Below, in pieces: positions 47,732 through 58,167 of a stretch of 64,000 nt of DNA (positions are counted from its first letter, which is position 1; each line of letters starts with the position of its first letter). The notes under the pieces were generated by a model. It saw nothing but the letters and a program-made list of their open reading frames with translations. It was not told where the DNA came from and did no database searches. Where the stretch lies: the NCBI RefSeq assembly GCF_024347295.1, contig NZ_AP025458.1, positions 1,798,001 to 1,862,000 of the forward strand, given 5' to 3'. The position numbers and the translations under genes are program-made. The stretch is from Vibrio artabrorum (GTDB lineage: Bacteria > Pseudomonadota > Gammaproteobacteria > Enterobacterales > Vibrionaceae).

Positions 47732-48748
47732 TTAACGATGCGACGGTTTATCGATTCCGAAATGTAGATAGGCTCTGTCGGTCGCGATTCGACCTCTTGG
47801 CGTTCTTTGTAGATAACCTTGTTGAATCAAGTAAGGCTCTAACACATCTTCAATGGTATCTCTCTCTTCACCAATTGCCGCCGCCATATTGTCGATACCA
47901 ACAGGGCCACCACCAAACTTCTCCATGATCGCAAGCAATAGCTTTCTATCCATATAGTCAAAACCTTTGGCGTCGACATCCAGCATGTTGAGCGCTTTGT
48001 CAGCCACGTCAGGAGAGATGTGTCCATCGCCTTTTACTTCCGCGTAGTCACGAACACGACGAAGTAAACGGTTGGCGATGCGTGGTGTACCTCGAGCACG
48101 ACGAGCCACTTCTAACGCTCCTTCCGGATCCATAGAAAGACCAAGGCAATCAGCACTGCGCTGAACGATGTTTTGTAAATCTTCAACCTTGTAGTACTCA
48201 AGGCGTTGGGTGATCCCAAATCGGTCACGTAAAGGAGAGGTGAGCGAACCAGCACGAGTGGTTGCGCCAATCAAAGTAAAAGGAGGCAGATCGATCTTAA
48301 TAGAACGTGCTGCTGGCCCTTCACCAATCATGATATCCAGTTGGTAGTCTTCCATCGCAGGGTACAAGACTTCTTCAACCACAGGGCTTAAACGGTGGAT
48401 CTCATCAATAAATAGGACATCATTTTCTTCAAGATTGGTCAGCAACGCCGCTAAGTCACCCGCTTTTTCTAATACAGGCCCTGAAGTCGTACGAATGTTG
48501 ACATCCATCTCATTGGCTACAATATTCGCCAACGTGGTTTTACCCAAACCGGGTGGACCAAATATCAAAAGATGATCGAGCGCCTCACTACGCAATTGTG
48601 CCGCTTTGATGAAAATTTCCATCTGGCCACGAACGTGATCCTGACCTTGATAGTCGGCAAGAGCTTTAGGGCGTATTGCACGATCAATGACATCTTCATC
48701 TTTGAATACTGGGTTGTCCGGTGCAATAAGGCGATCGGCTTCAATCAT
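47732..48748 (-). CDS. ruvB: Holliday junction helicase motor RuvB
   Basis: AAA+ ring that drives branch migration. It has 338 residues. Walker A is GPPGLGKTT, Walker B is [10 protein letters not shown], and the sensor/arginine-finger region is [17 protein letters not shown]-terminal winged helix follows ([22 protein letters not shown]). It lies 103 bases after ruvA. Confidence 0.97.
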   Translation of the reverse strand: MIEADRLIAPDNPVFKDEDVIDRAIRPKALADYQGQDHVRGQMEIFIKAAQLRSEALDHLLIFGPPGLGKTTLANIVANEMDVNIRTTSGPVLEKAGDLAALLTNLEENDVLFIDEIHRLSPVVEEVLYPAMEDYQLDIMIGEGPAARSIKIDLPPFTLIGATTRAGSLTSPLRDRFGITQRLEYYKVEDLQNIVQRSADCLGLSMDPEGALEVARRARGTPRIANRLLRRVRDYAEVKGDGHISPDVADKALNMLDVDAKGFDYMDRKLLLAIMEKFGGGPVGIDNMAAAIGEERDTIEDVLEPYLIQQGYLQRTPRGRIATDRAYLHFGIDKPSHR

Positions 48749-48851
48749 AAATTCTGCTATTCCTAACTATGCGTTTCTTAACTCTGCGCTTCTTGACTCT
48801 GTGTAAAGGCAAAGTAAATGAGTCTATTTTGTAGAACAAGTATATTGAGTA

Positions 48852-49463
48852 TTAAACCATCGATTTCAGAGCTTCGCGAATCAACTGTTCGCTGGTCATG
48901 CCATCTTTAGCCACTTGAGAAACCACCTTAGAAGCTTGAGTCGGCTTGTAGCCTAATGCAAGCAGTGCACTGACCGCTTCTTCTTCCGCGTCGTGAGCCG
49001 TTGGCATAGAATCAATCGGAGCTGCGTCCGTTGCTGGAGTAAACAGGTCACCCGCGCCCCACCCTTTCAGGCGGTCTTTCATTTCAACAACCAGACGTTC
49101 AGCGGTTTTCTTACCCACTCCTGGAAGTTTAACCAGCGTAGAAATATCTTCACGTTCAACACTCTGAACAAACTGACTAGCCGTCATACCCGAAAGAATG
49201 CCAAGGCCAAGCTTAGGGCCTACTCCGTTAGCTTTGATGACTTCGCGGAACAGCGCACGCTCTTTAACCGTATTAAAACCATAAAGTAACTGGGCATCTT
49301 CACGTACCACAAAGTGCGTGTAGATGATTGCCTCTTCGCCCACGTTAGGTAATTCATAAAAACAGCTCATTGGCATTTGAACTTCATAGCCAACACCACT
49401 CACTTCGATTAGTAACTCAGGGGGTTGCTTTTCTATTAATGTACCGCGTAAACGTCCGATCAC
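48852..49463 (-). CDS. ruvA: Holliday junction-binding protein RuvA
   Basis: Tetramer that holds the four-way junction and loads RuvB. It has 203 residues. The OB domain starts [20 protein letters not shown]. Two helix-hairpin-helix motifs follow ([14 protein letters not shown] and [16 protein letters not shown]), and a C-terminal RuvB-binding domain ends the protein. A terminator separates it from ruvC. Confidence 0.97.
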   Translation of the reverse strand: MIGRLRGTLIEKQPPELLIEVSGVGYEVQMPMSCFYELPNVGEEAIIYTHFVVREDAQLLYGFNTVKERALFREVIKANGVGPKLGLGILSGMTASQFVQSVEREDISTLVKLPGVGKKTAERLVVEMKDRLKGWGAGDLFTPATDAAPIDSMPTAHDAEEEAVSALLALGYKPTQASKVVSQVAKDGMTSEQLIREALKSMV

Positions 49464-49506
49464 AACTTGCTCTCTTGATGGAATATATTTTGTGGGACAG
49501 AATATA

Positions 49507-49534
49507 AAAGAACTGGATACTTATCCAGTTCTTT
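49507..49534 (-). terminator. Terminator between ruvC and ruvA
   Basis: AAAGAACTGGATA and TATCCAGTTCTTT are perfectly complementary over 13 bp with almost no loop. On the minus strand the stem is followed by TATATT. It suggests ruvA-ruvB can be transcribed apart from ruvC. Confidence 0.7.
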
Positions 49535-49637
49535 GTGTTTGTTCTCGTGATTTATTTAGACTTATTCAGCCCGACATCAAAAGATTAAAAGTGCCCTATT
49601 TAAATTCAAAGCAGCGTAGTGATGGTGTGATTTTTAA

Positions 49638-50159
49638 CTAACGGTAACGCCCTTTTCTCGCGCCTGTCGCTTTACCTGCAAGCGCTATCAAAGTTTTATT
49701 GGTGTTAGCATGCGTGATCGCGACACCTAGAGCATCGGCTGCATCGGCCTGTGGTTTGGCAGGTAACTTAAGCATACTCATCACCATATTTTGAACCATC
49801 GACTTGTCCGCACCACCATTGCCGGTCACCGCTTGCTTGATTAACCTTGCTGCGTATTCATGTACTGGCAAATCCGCATTTACCGCTGCCACTATCGCAC
49901 TGCCGCGCGCTTGGCCAAGCTTAAGTGCAGAATCCGCATTCTTCGCCATGAAGACCTGCTCAATCGCAAACACATCTGGCTGAAACTGAGTGATGATTTC
50001 GCTCACACCGGCGTAGATTTGTTTGAGTCGGCCCGGCAGTTCTTTTTCAGAGGTGCGAATACAACCGCTACCTAAGTAATATAGATGGCGACCATTTTGA
50101 CGAATCACGCCATAGCCGGTAATACGCGAGCCAGGGTCAATCCCTAAGATAATAGACAT
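49638..50159 (-). CDS. ruvC: Holliday junction resolvase RuvC
   Basis: Dimeric nuclease that cuts four-way junctions. It has 173 residues. Acidic catalytic residues are in [12 protein letters not shown] (Asp7), [11 protein letters not shown] (Glu) and [13 protein letters not shown] (two Asp). It precedes ruvA-ruvB on the same strand. Confidence 0.97.
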   Translation of the reverse strand: MSIILGIDPGSRITGYGVIRQNGRHLYYLGSGCIRTSEKELPGRLKQIYAGVSEIITQFQPDVFAIEQVFMAKNADSALKLGQARGSAIVAAVNADLPVHEYAARLIKQAVTGNGGADKSMVQNMVMSMLKLPAKPQADAADALGVAITHANTNKTLIALAGKATGARKGRYR

Positions 50160-50169
50160 AACTTGAATA

Positions 50170-50185
50170 CTGATTATTTATACAT
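50170..50185. promoter_or_regulatory. Degenerate LexA-like site before ruvC
   Basis: CTG-N10-CAT with an AT-rich core lies 10 bases before ruvC. The consensus needs CTG-N10-CAG, so one half-site base is off. It is weak evidence for SOS control. Confidence 0.25.
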
Positions 50186-50212
50186 GCTTTATGAGCTTAG
50201 TATATCGAACGC

Positions 50213-50246
50213 AAAAAAAAATGCCCGTCAAATTAACGGGCATTTT
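50213..50246 (-). terminator. Terminator of aspS
   Basis: AAAATGCCCGT pairs with ACGGGCATTTT around a 7-base loop. A run of A on the plus strand gives the T tract for the minus strand. Confidence 0.85.
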
Positions 50247-50330
50247 CTAATTTACTGGCAAGTCTGGCTCATAAATTAAAGAGCTCTCTATCAACTAGGA
50301 TCTCTTTATCAACAACAAAAGATAACAGGC

Positions 50331-52109
50331 TTACGCTTGCTCTTTTTTCTCTGCCAATTTAACTGCGATGGCTAGCTCTTCCAGTGATGCTGGGTTCGCT
50401 AGGCTTGGCGCGTCTGTTAGTAGACATGCTGCAGCGGTTGTTTTCGGGAATGCGATAACGTCACGGATGTTCTCAGTACCACAAAGCAGCATTGCTAGAC
50501 GGTCAAGACCGAATGCTAGACCAGCGTGTGGTGGCGTACCGTACTTAAGCGCTTCAAGTAGGAAGCCGAACTTCTCTTGTTGCTCTTGTGCTTCGATACC
50601 TAGGATACCGAATACCGCCGTTTGCATTTCTGCGTTGTGAATACGTACAGAACCGCCGCCTACTTCGTAGCCGTTGATGACCATGTCGTATGCATCAGAA
50701 TTTGCTGCTGCTGGGTTCGCTTTAAGCTCTTCCGCGTTCACACCGAGTGGTGATGTGAATGGGTGGTGCATCGCGTGTAGGTTACCTTCGCCGTCTTCTT
50801 CGAACATTGGGAAGTCAACAACCCACAGTGGAGCCCATGCAGATGTGTCTGTTAGCTCTAGATCCGTACCCAGTTTAAGACGAAGTGCGCCCATGGCTTC
50901 AGCAACGATGCCCGCTTTGTCTGCGCCGAACAGAATGATATCGCCAGATTCAGCTTGAGTGCGATCGAGAATACCGTTGATTACGTCTTCGCTTAGAAAC
51001 TTAGCCACTGGAGATTGAATACCTTCCATGCCTGCAGCACGGTCGTTAACCTTCATCCAAGCTAGGCCTTTCGCGCCGTAGATGTTTACGTATTCAGCGT
51101 AACCGTCGATTTGCTTACGAGTTAGCTTAGCACCACCTGGAACACGGATAACCGCTACGCGACCTTTTTCGTCGTTAGCTGGGCCAGAGAATACTTTGAA
51201 CTCAACGTCTTTAACCAAGTCAGCAACATCAACGAGCTCTAGTGGGTTACGTAGATCTGGCTTATCAGAACCGAAACGACGAATCGCTTCAGAGAAAGGC
51301 ATTACTGGGAATTGACCAAGTTCAACATCGAGAAGTTCTTTCCACATATCGTGAACAAGCTTCTCAGTCACGTTACGTACTTCTTGAGAAGTCATGAAAG
51401 ATGTTTCGATATCGATTTGAGTAAATTCAGGCTGACGGTCAGCACGTAAATCTTCATCACGGAAACATTTAACGATTTGGTAGTAACGGTCGAAACCAGA
51501 CATCATCAGCAGTTGCTTGAACAGCTGAGGAGATTGAGGAAGTGCGTAGAAGCTACCTTTGTGAACACGGCTTGGTACTAGGTAGTCACGAGCACCTTCT
51601 GGTGTCGCTTTCGTGAGTACTGGCGTTTCGATGTCTAAGAATAGGTTCTCATCTAGGAAACGACGAACGAAGCTAGAAGCACGTGCACGAAGCTTGATAC
51701 GGTCGCTCATTTCTGGACGACGAAGATCGATGTAACGGTACTTAAGACGCTGCTCTTCAGAGTTCGTTTGGTTGAAGTCTAGTGGAAGCGCTTCTGAACG
51801 GTTGATGATCTCTAGACCCGTCGCGTAAAGTTCTACTTCACCAGTAGCCATGTCTTTATTTACTTGGCTGTCCGGACGAACACGTACTTCACCAGTAAAC
51901 TTGATACAGAATTCATTACGCAGTTGGTTAGCGATCGGGAAGATATCTTTCATATCTGGATCGACAACAACCTGAACGATGCCTTCACGATCACGCATAT
52001 CAATAAAGATAAGACCGCCTAAATCACGGCGACGGTTTACCCAGCCGCACAATTCTACAGTTTGTCCCGCCAGGGACTTGTTCAGGTTACCACAGTAATG
52101 GGTACGCAT
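50331..52109 (-). CDS. aspS: Aspartyl-tRNA synthetase
   Basis: Class II synthetase charging tRNA-Asp. It has 592 residues. The N-terminal OB anticodon-binding domain is at about 1-105. Motif 2 is [20 protein letters not shown]. The bacterial-type GAD insertion domain is at about 290-420. Motif 3 is [13 protein letters not shown]. It is followed by a terminator before ruvC. The 573-base gap 52110-52682 toward cmoA contains no gene or RNA that I can support. Confidence 0.97.
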   Translation of the reverse strand: MRTHYCGNLNKSLAGQTVELCGWVNRRRDLGGLIFIDMRDREGIVQVVVDPDMKDIFPIANQLRNEFCIKFTGEVRVRPDSQVNKDMATGEVELYATGLEIINRSEALPLDFNQTNSEEQRLKYRYIDLRRPEMSDRIKLRARASSFVRRFLDENLFLDIETPVLTKATPEGARDYLVPSRVHKGSFYALPQSPQLFKQLLMMSGFDRYYQIVKCFRDEDLRADRQPEFTQIDIETSFMTSQEVRNVTEKLVHDMWKELLDVELGQFPVMPFSEAIRRFGSDKPDLRNPLELVDVADLVKDVEFKVFSGPANDEKGRVAVIRVPGGAKLTRKQIDGYAEYVNIYGAKGLAWMKVNDRAAGMEGIQSPVAKFLSEDVINGILDRTQAESGDIILFGADKAGIVAEAMGALRLKLGTDLELTDTSAWAPLWVVDFPMFEEDGEGNLHAMHHPFTSPLGVNAEELKANPAAANSDAYDMVINGYEVGGGSVRIHNAEMQTAVFGILGIEAQEQQEKFGFLLEALKYGTPPHAGLAFGLDRLAMLLCGTENIRDVIAFPKTTAAACLLTDAPSLANPASLEELAIAVKLAEKKEQA

Positions 52110-53411
<1,302 letters not shown>

Positions 53412-53460
53412 ACATTTTCGATTACGTCATAGTCGCGACACCGTTAGCACGTACTAAAAT

Positions 53461-53528
53461 GTCATCCTCAAGAGCGAGGAACGAGCGAGTTGGGGATCTC
53501 TTATCAAACACGATAAACGAGACTCCCT
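53461..53528. repeat. REP-like imperfect palindrome between cmoA and cmoB
   Basis: A GTCATCC start, then CCTC-N6-GAGG, GAGCGAG units, and near-palindromic arms GGGGATCTC and GAGACTCCC. Similar intergenic sequences with GAGCGAG...GGGGATCTC occur in Vibrio genomes as I recall them. Confidence 0.5.
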
Positions 53529-53597
53529 AGCCTGTTTGTCTACACTCTTAATCGTGTGACAAATTTAATTTCTACACCACCAACTCAGTGAAAACCT

Positions 53598-54569
53598 ATG
53601 TTTAATTTTGCCAATTTTTATCAACTTATTGCCCAAGATACTCGCCTTCAGCCGTGGCTCAATGTTCTGCCACAACAACTGACCGATTGGCAAAATGCAG
53701 AGCACGGCGATTTCGATCGTTGGTTACGTGCACTAAACAAGATTCCACAAGGTATGCCAGATCAAGTTGACCTGAAAAATTCAGTGACGGTTGGCAGCTC
53801 AACACCGTTTCACACCGGCGAGCTTAAAAAGCTAGAAAGCCTACTAAAGACCTTCCACCCATGGAGAAAAGGACCTTACACGGTTCACGATATTCATATT
53901 GATACTGAGTGGCGCAGTGACTGGAAATGGGATCGTGTGCTGCCACATATCTCTCCTTTGAAAAACCGTTCGGTTCTCGATGTCGGTTGTGGCAATGGCT
54001 ACCACATGTGGCGCATGCTGGGTGAAGGTGCTCGCTTAACGGTTGGTATTGATCCTTCCCACCTATTCTTGGTTCAGTTTGAAGCGATTCGTAAGTTGAT
54101 GGGCGATGACCAACGAGCTCACCTATTACCGCTTGGCATTGAGCAACTGCCAAAGCTTGAAGCCTACGATACGGTATTCAGTATGGGGGTACTTTACCAC
54201 CGTCGTTCACCACTGGACCATTTGATTCAACTGAAAGACCAATTGGTCTCAGGCGGTGAACTGGTGCTTGAAACTTTGGTTATCGAAGGCGACGAAAATG
54301 CGGTACTGGTACCGGTTGATCGCTATGCGCAAATGAGAAACGTCTACTTCTTCCCTTCTGCTCGCGCCCTGAAACGCTGGCTAGAGCAAGTGGGTTTTGA
54401 CGACGTACGAATCGTTGACGAAAATGTCACGACGATTGGTGAACAACGCACAACAGAATGGATGACACACAACTCTCTTCCAGATTACCTCGATCCGAAC
54501 GATCCAAGTAAAACCGTTGAAGGTCACCCTGCACCAAGACGTGCGATTTTGGTCGCAACAAAGCCATAA
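53598..54569 (+). CDS. cmoB: tRNA U34 carboxymethyltransferase CmoB
   Basis: Transfers the carboxymethyl group of carboxy-SAM to 5-hydroxyuridine-34 of tRNAs. It has 323 residues. The N-terminal helical domain has [13 protein letters not shown] and [20 protein letters not shown]. The SAM-like fold has [16 protein letters not shown], then [16 protein letters not shown]. It is followed by a terminator. Confidence 0.96.
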   Translation: MFNFANFYQLIAQDTRLQPWLNVLPQQLTDWQNAEHGDFDRWLRALNKIPQGMPDQVDLKNSVTVGSSTPFHTGELKKLESLLKTFHPWRKGPYTVHDIHIDTEWRSDWKWDRVLPHISPLKNRSVLDVGCGNGYHMWRMLGEGARLTVGIDPSHLFLVQFEAIRKLMGDDQRAHLLPLGIEQLPKLEAYDTVFSMGVLYHRRSPLDHLIQLKDQLVSGGELVLETLVIEGDENAVLVPVDRYAQMRNVYFFPSARALKRWLEQVGFDDVRIVDENVTTIGEQRTTEWMTHNSLPDYLDPNDPSKTVEGHPAPRRAILVATKP

Positions 54570-54727
54570 GATTGATTCACTCAACGACCATTTTTTGTAT
54601 TAACTTTGAGTCTAAATACACGTTAATTGTTTAAAAAACGACTGGTGTTTAATAAGTGAACAATTTGAATGCGCAATAATTGGCGTAACGCTCACATTGC
54701 GATTCAATATAACCAGACTCTTACAAT

Positions 54728-54751
54728 AGGATGCTTCACGCATCCTTTTTT
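54728..54751 (+). terminator. Terminator after cmoB
   Basis: AGGATGC pairs with GCATCCT around a 5-base loop, followed by five or six T. Confidence 0.85.
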
Positions 54752-54806
54752 GTGAGATAAAATCCTAAATAGTCTGAACTATTATCAAATTCTCTAAGGT
54801 TTTTTT

Positions 54807-55547
54807 ATGTTTAAGCGATTATCGCCAATTGTGGCGGTGGGTTTGCTCTCTGGCTGCACCCTCACAAATGGTGCAACCTACCACCAAGAAACTCTCGACG
54901 CTCTTTCTCGCTCAGAGACAAACATCGCAAATAGGGTTCAAAACCTTGAACTGAAAATAAGTAACCAAAATGACTATATTGAAAGTTTAGAAGGTGAAAT
55001 TACGGCTCTGTCTAACCAATTAGATGTCCATCTCACGAGAGTCGAAAATAAAGTCACGCAACAGTTAGAGAAAAAGAAACCCATGACCGTTGCTGTCGCT
55101 CCTATTCCACCCACTTCACAACCCACTATCCTAGGCGGAATCGAAAAGGTGTCTATCGACTTAATAGCACAAAGCTTTGATGCTCGAGTTGATACCGGCG
55201 CAAGCACTTCATCTTTAAACGCTGTCGATATCAAAAAATTCGAACGTAATAGCAAGAACTGGGTTAAATTTCACCTAGACGACAAAGCCCAAGCAGCAGA
55301 AGACAAAAAGTGGATTGAAGCGCCAATTCTTCGTTATGTGAAAATTCGTCAGTCAACCAATGCTCAGACAGAGCGTCGAGCTGTCATTGAATTGTGGGTA
55401 AAAGTTGGAAATATCCATGAAAAAGCGCAATTTACATTGGCGGATCGCTCTCAAATGACTCACCCTGTATTACTGGGACGTGAATTTATCAAAGATATCG
55501 CGTTAGTAGATGTAAGCAAAAAGTACGTACAAACGGAAGCTAAATAA
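54807..55547 (+). CDS. Lipoprotein with RimB-like retropepsin (ATP-dependent Zn protease) domain
   Basis: 246 residues. The signal peptide ends at the lipobox LLSGC (Cys17), and Thr at +2 favours outer-membrane placement. A coiled coil (about 30-90) is followed by a Pro-rich linker. A retropepsin-like domain (about 107-246) has the catalytic DTGAS (129-133). A conserved GREF segment lies near the end. The domain is the PF05618 type, often annotated ATP-dependent zinc protease, but its active site is aspartic. It is first in a cassette with the inactive transglutaminase (17 bases) and the ATP-grasp ligase. This suggests it cleaves a bond made by the ligase. Confidence 0.78.
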   Translation: MFKRLSPIVAVGLLSGCTLTNGATYHQETLDALSRSETNIANRVQNLELKISNQNDYIESLEGEITALSNQLDVHLTRVENKVTQQLEKKKPMTVAVAPIPPTSQPTILGGIEKVSIDLIAQSFDARVDTGASTSSLNAVDIKKFERNSKNWVKFHLDDKAQAAEDKKWIEAPILRYVKIRQSTNAQTERRAVIELWVKVGNIHEKAQFTLADRSQMTHPVLLGREFIKDIALVDVSKKYVQTEAK

Positions 55548-55564
55548 CAATAGTAGGGTAAGCT

Positions 55565-57070
55565 ATGACATCCAGAATTCCATTTTATATCTCTATTTTG
55601 CTACTCATTGTAGCAGGTATAACACTCAGTATATTTAGACATATGACCTACGGGGTACCGTGGACCCCAGGAGAAACCAAACAAATCTGGGACGTTGAAG
55701 CTCGAGTCGAGTTCAATGCTGTAGGCAAAGAAGCAAAAGTTTCGTTAGCGGCTCCTCACACTCAATCTAACTACACACTTATTGGCGAGTCAGCTTCCTC
55801 ACCGGGTTACGGTATTTCTTATTTAAATACGGAGTCTGGTCGCCGTGCAGAATGGTCGATTCGCTATGCCGACGGCCCGCAAACCATCTACTACAAAACA
55901 CAATTTTTAGTCGACAACCAAGCCAAAGTGGAGCATATCCCTCCAAAAGGTGAAATTGTACAGCCAAGCTTTGACGGCCCAGAAGAAGCTGCGGCTCTTG
56001 CGTTGATTGATCGAGCAACCAAACGCTCAGCAGATAACCTCACATTTACTCGTGAGCTAATCAAAACGCTTAACGATCCCGATAGCCAAAATTCAGCACT
56101 CATTCTGAACCACATGACCAAAGTAGAAGCCACACACAAGCTACTTTCAGCCGCAAAAATCCACAACAAAGTGGTTGGTGTTATCGAACTCGAGGATGGA
56201 CGTCGTCGTCAATCAATTCAAAACATGATCCAGATTTGGGACAATGAACAATGGATTCTATTTTCTCCTGAATCAAGCCAACAACAAATTCAACCAAATC
56301 TACTTATCTGGGATGAATCAAACGTCTCTTTATTGGATGTGGTTGGTGGTCAAAACAGTAAAGTGCATTTTTCAATGATTGCCCAAGAAGTTTCACCAAC
56401 GGAAGCAACCAACAGCAAAATTTCTTCGGACCAGCTATTGAACTTATCCATCCACAGTTTACCGCTAGAAGAACAAGCGATGTTTAAAACCATCATGCTG
56501 ATCCCCATCGGAGCACTGATTGTTGTATTCTTACGTGTCATCATTGGTTTGAAAACGTCCGGTACATTCATGCCGGTTTTGATTGCGGTCGCCTTTGTAC
56601 AAACACAATTGGTAACGGGTATTGTCGGCTTCCTATTGATCGTGGGGACCGGCCTTGTTATACGAAGTTACTTGTCCAAGCTCAATCTCTTACTGGTTGC
56701 CCGAATATCGGCGGTGATCATTACGGTGATATTGATTATTTCTGTGTTTACGGTGGTGGCGTTTAAGATTGGCCTAACAGAGGGGCTATCCATTACATTC
56801 TTCCCAATGATTATTTTATCTTGGACTATCGAACGTATGTCTATCCTTTGGGAAGAGGAAGGAGCGAAAGAAGTTGTGCTGCAAGGTGGCGGGTCTCTAT
56901 TTACCGCAGTGCTTGTTTACTTAGGTATGACGAACCCCTTCATTCAACATTTAACGTTTAACTTCATTGGTTTACAACTGGTTATTTTAGCAACCATACT
57001 GTTACTGGGTAACTACACGGGTTACCGTCTGACCGAGCTTCGTCGATTTAAGCCGCTAACGGAGGACTAA
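55565..57070 (+). CDS. Inactive transglutaminase fused to multi-TM domain
   Basis: 501 residues. TM1 (about 7-25) anchors a large periplasmic domain (about 30-305), which I assign to the inactive transglutaminase-like family by its place in this cassette and general sequence. I cannot see a Cys-His-Asp triad. The C-terminal part has about six or seven membrane segments (from IMLIPIGALIVVFLRVIIGL onward) with the conserved LKTSGTFMPVLIAVAF stretch. The likely role is a membrane receptor or scaffold for a peptide substrate. It lies 17 bases after the protease gene and 3 bases before the ligase gene. Confidence 0.75.
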   Translation: MTSRIPFYISILLLIVAGITLSIFRHMTYGVPWTPGETKQIWDVEARVEFNAVGKEAKVSLAAPHTQSNYTLIGESASSPGYGISYLNTESGRRAEWSIRYADGPQTIYYKTQFLVDNQAKVEHIPPKGEIVQPSFDGPEEAAALALIDRATKRSADNLTFTRELIKTLNDPDSQNSALILNHMTKVEATHKLLSAAKIHNKVVGVIELEDGRRRQSIQNMIQIWDNEQWILFSPESSQQQIQPNLLIWDESNVSLLDVVGGQNSKVHFSMIAQEVSPTEATNSKISSDQLLNLSIHSLPLEEQAMFKTIMLIPIGALIVVFLRVIIGLKTSGTFMPVLIAVAFVQTQLVTGIVGFLLIVGTGLVIRSYLSKLNLLLVARISAVIITVILIISVFTVVAFKIGLTEGLSITFFPMIILSWTIERMSILWEEEGAKEVVLQGGGSLFTAVLVYLGMTNPFIQHLTFNFIGLQLVILATILLLGNYTGYRLTELRRFKPLTED

Positions 57071-57073
57071 ATT

Positions 57074-58054
57074 ATGTTTGAGCAATTTACTTCACCGTTT
57101 AAGTTGAAAGACAAAGGCATAATGGGAATGAACAAGCGTAACCATAGTTATATTGGTCGCTATAATGATCGTTCTAAATATCCACTCGTTGATGACAAGC
57201 TTAAGACTAAAATCATCGCTGAACAGGCTGGCGCGACGGTTCCAAAACTGATTGGTGTTATTAGTCACCAAGCTGAAGTAAAAACAATACATAAGATGGT
57301 TAGAGAGTGGCCTGGTTTTGTAATCAAGCCGGCTCAAGGCAGTGGTGGGAAAGGTATCCTTGTGATCACGTCTCACAAAGATGGCGTTTATACTAAGCCA
57401 TCCGGTTCGACCATTAATAAACAAGATGTAGAGCGTCACATCAGTAACGCTCTGGCTGGTCTTTTTTCACTTGGTGGTAAAAACGACGTCGCCGTGGTTG
57501 AAAACCTCATCAAGTTTGATGAATGTTTCGACGGCTTTAGTTACGAAGGTGTGCCTGACGTTCGGATCATCGTGTTCAAAGGCTACCCTGTCATGGCAAT
57601 GATGCGTCTATCAACTTCCGCCTCGGACGGTAAGGCAAACTTGCACCAAGGTGCTGTAGGCGTCGGTATTTGTATCGCGACAGGTAAAGCCGTTCGGGCC
57701 GTTCAGTTCGACCATCCAGTCACTCATCACCCAGACACAGGAAAAGAGTTAGCGTTACTCAAAATACCACATTGGGAGAAACTACTGACGCTTGCTTCAA
57801 GCGCTTGGGAAATGACAGGCCTTGGTTATATGGGCACAGACATGGTTTTAGACCAAGAAGAAGGTCCTATGGTACTGGAGCTTAACGCACGTCCAGGGTT
57901 AGCAATCCAAATTGCAAATGGCGCAGGTTTACTGCCTCGCTTACACCATATTGAAAACCTTGGCATACCCGCTGAATATCCAAAACCGACAGAACGCGTC
58001 GCGTACGCCGCGAAACAGTTTGGTGTTCACGGCAATGAGCTTGCTTCAGACTAA
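57074..58054 (+). CDS. RimK-like ATP-grasp ligase
   Basis: 326 residues, soluble. ATP-grasp signatures are the P-loop-like KPAQGSGGKGILVI, a DVRIIVFKGYPVMAMMRLS segment, and the metal-binding MVLELNARPGLAIQIANGAG. It belongs to the alpha-L-glutamate ligase-like group (RimK relatives), which add amino acids to peptides or proteins. The acceptor is unknown. It is last in the three-gene cassette and is followed by a strong terminator. Confidence 0.8.
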   Translation: MFEQFTSPFKLKDKGIMGMNKRNHSYIGRYNDRSKYPLVDDKLKTKIIAEQAGATVPKLIGVISHQAEVKTIHKMVREWPGFVIKPAQGSGGKGILVITSHKDGVYTKPSGSTINKQDVERHISNALAGLFSLGGKNDVAVVENLIKFDECFDGFSYEGVPDVRIIVFKGYPVMAMMRLSTSASDGKANLHQGAVGVGICIATGKAVRAVQFDHPVTHHPDTGKELALLKIPHWEKLLTLASSAWEMTGLGYMGTDMVLDQEEGPMVLELNARPGLAIQIANGAGLLPRLHHIENLGIPAEYPKPTERVAYAAKQFGVHGNELASD

Positions 58055-58096
58055 AAGACTGACTACGTCATTGATTGCTGACGAATTGAGCTAAAT

Positions 58097-58134
58097 AAAA
58101 AAACCGCATAACTCTGAGAGTTATGCGGTTTTTT
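58097..58134. terminator. Bidirectional terminator between the ligase gene and the FDH gene
   Basis: A long perfect stem pairs AAACCGCATAACTC with GAGTTATGCGGTTT around TGA, with A and T runs on either side. It serves the two convergent genes. Confidence 0.9.
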
Positions 58135-58167
58135 AATGCGTGTCGTTAATTAGCTTAACGCTCGGAA

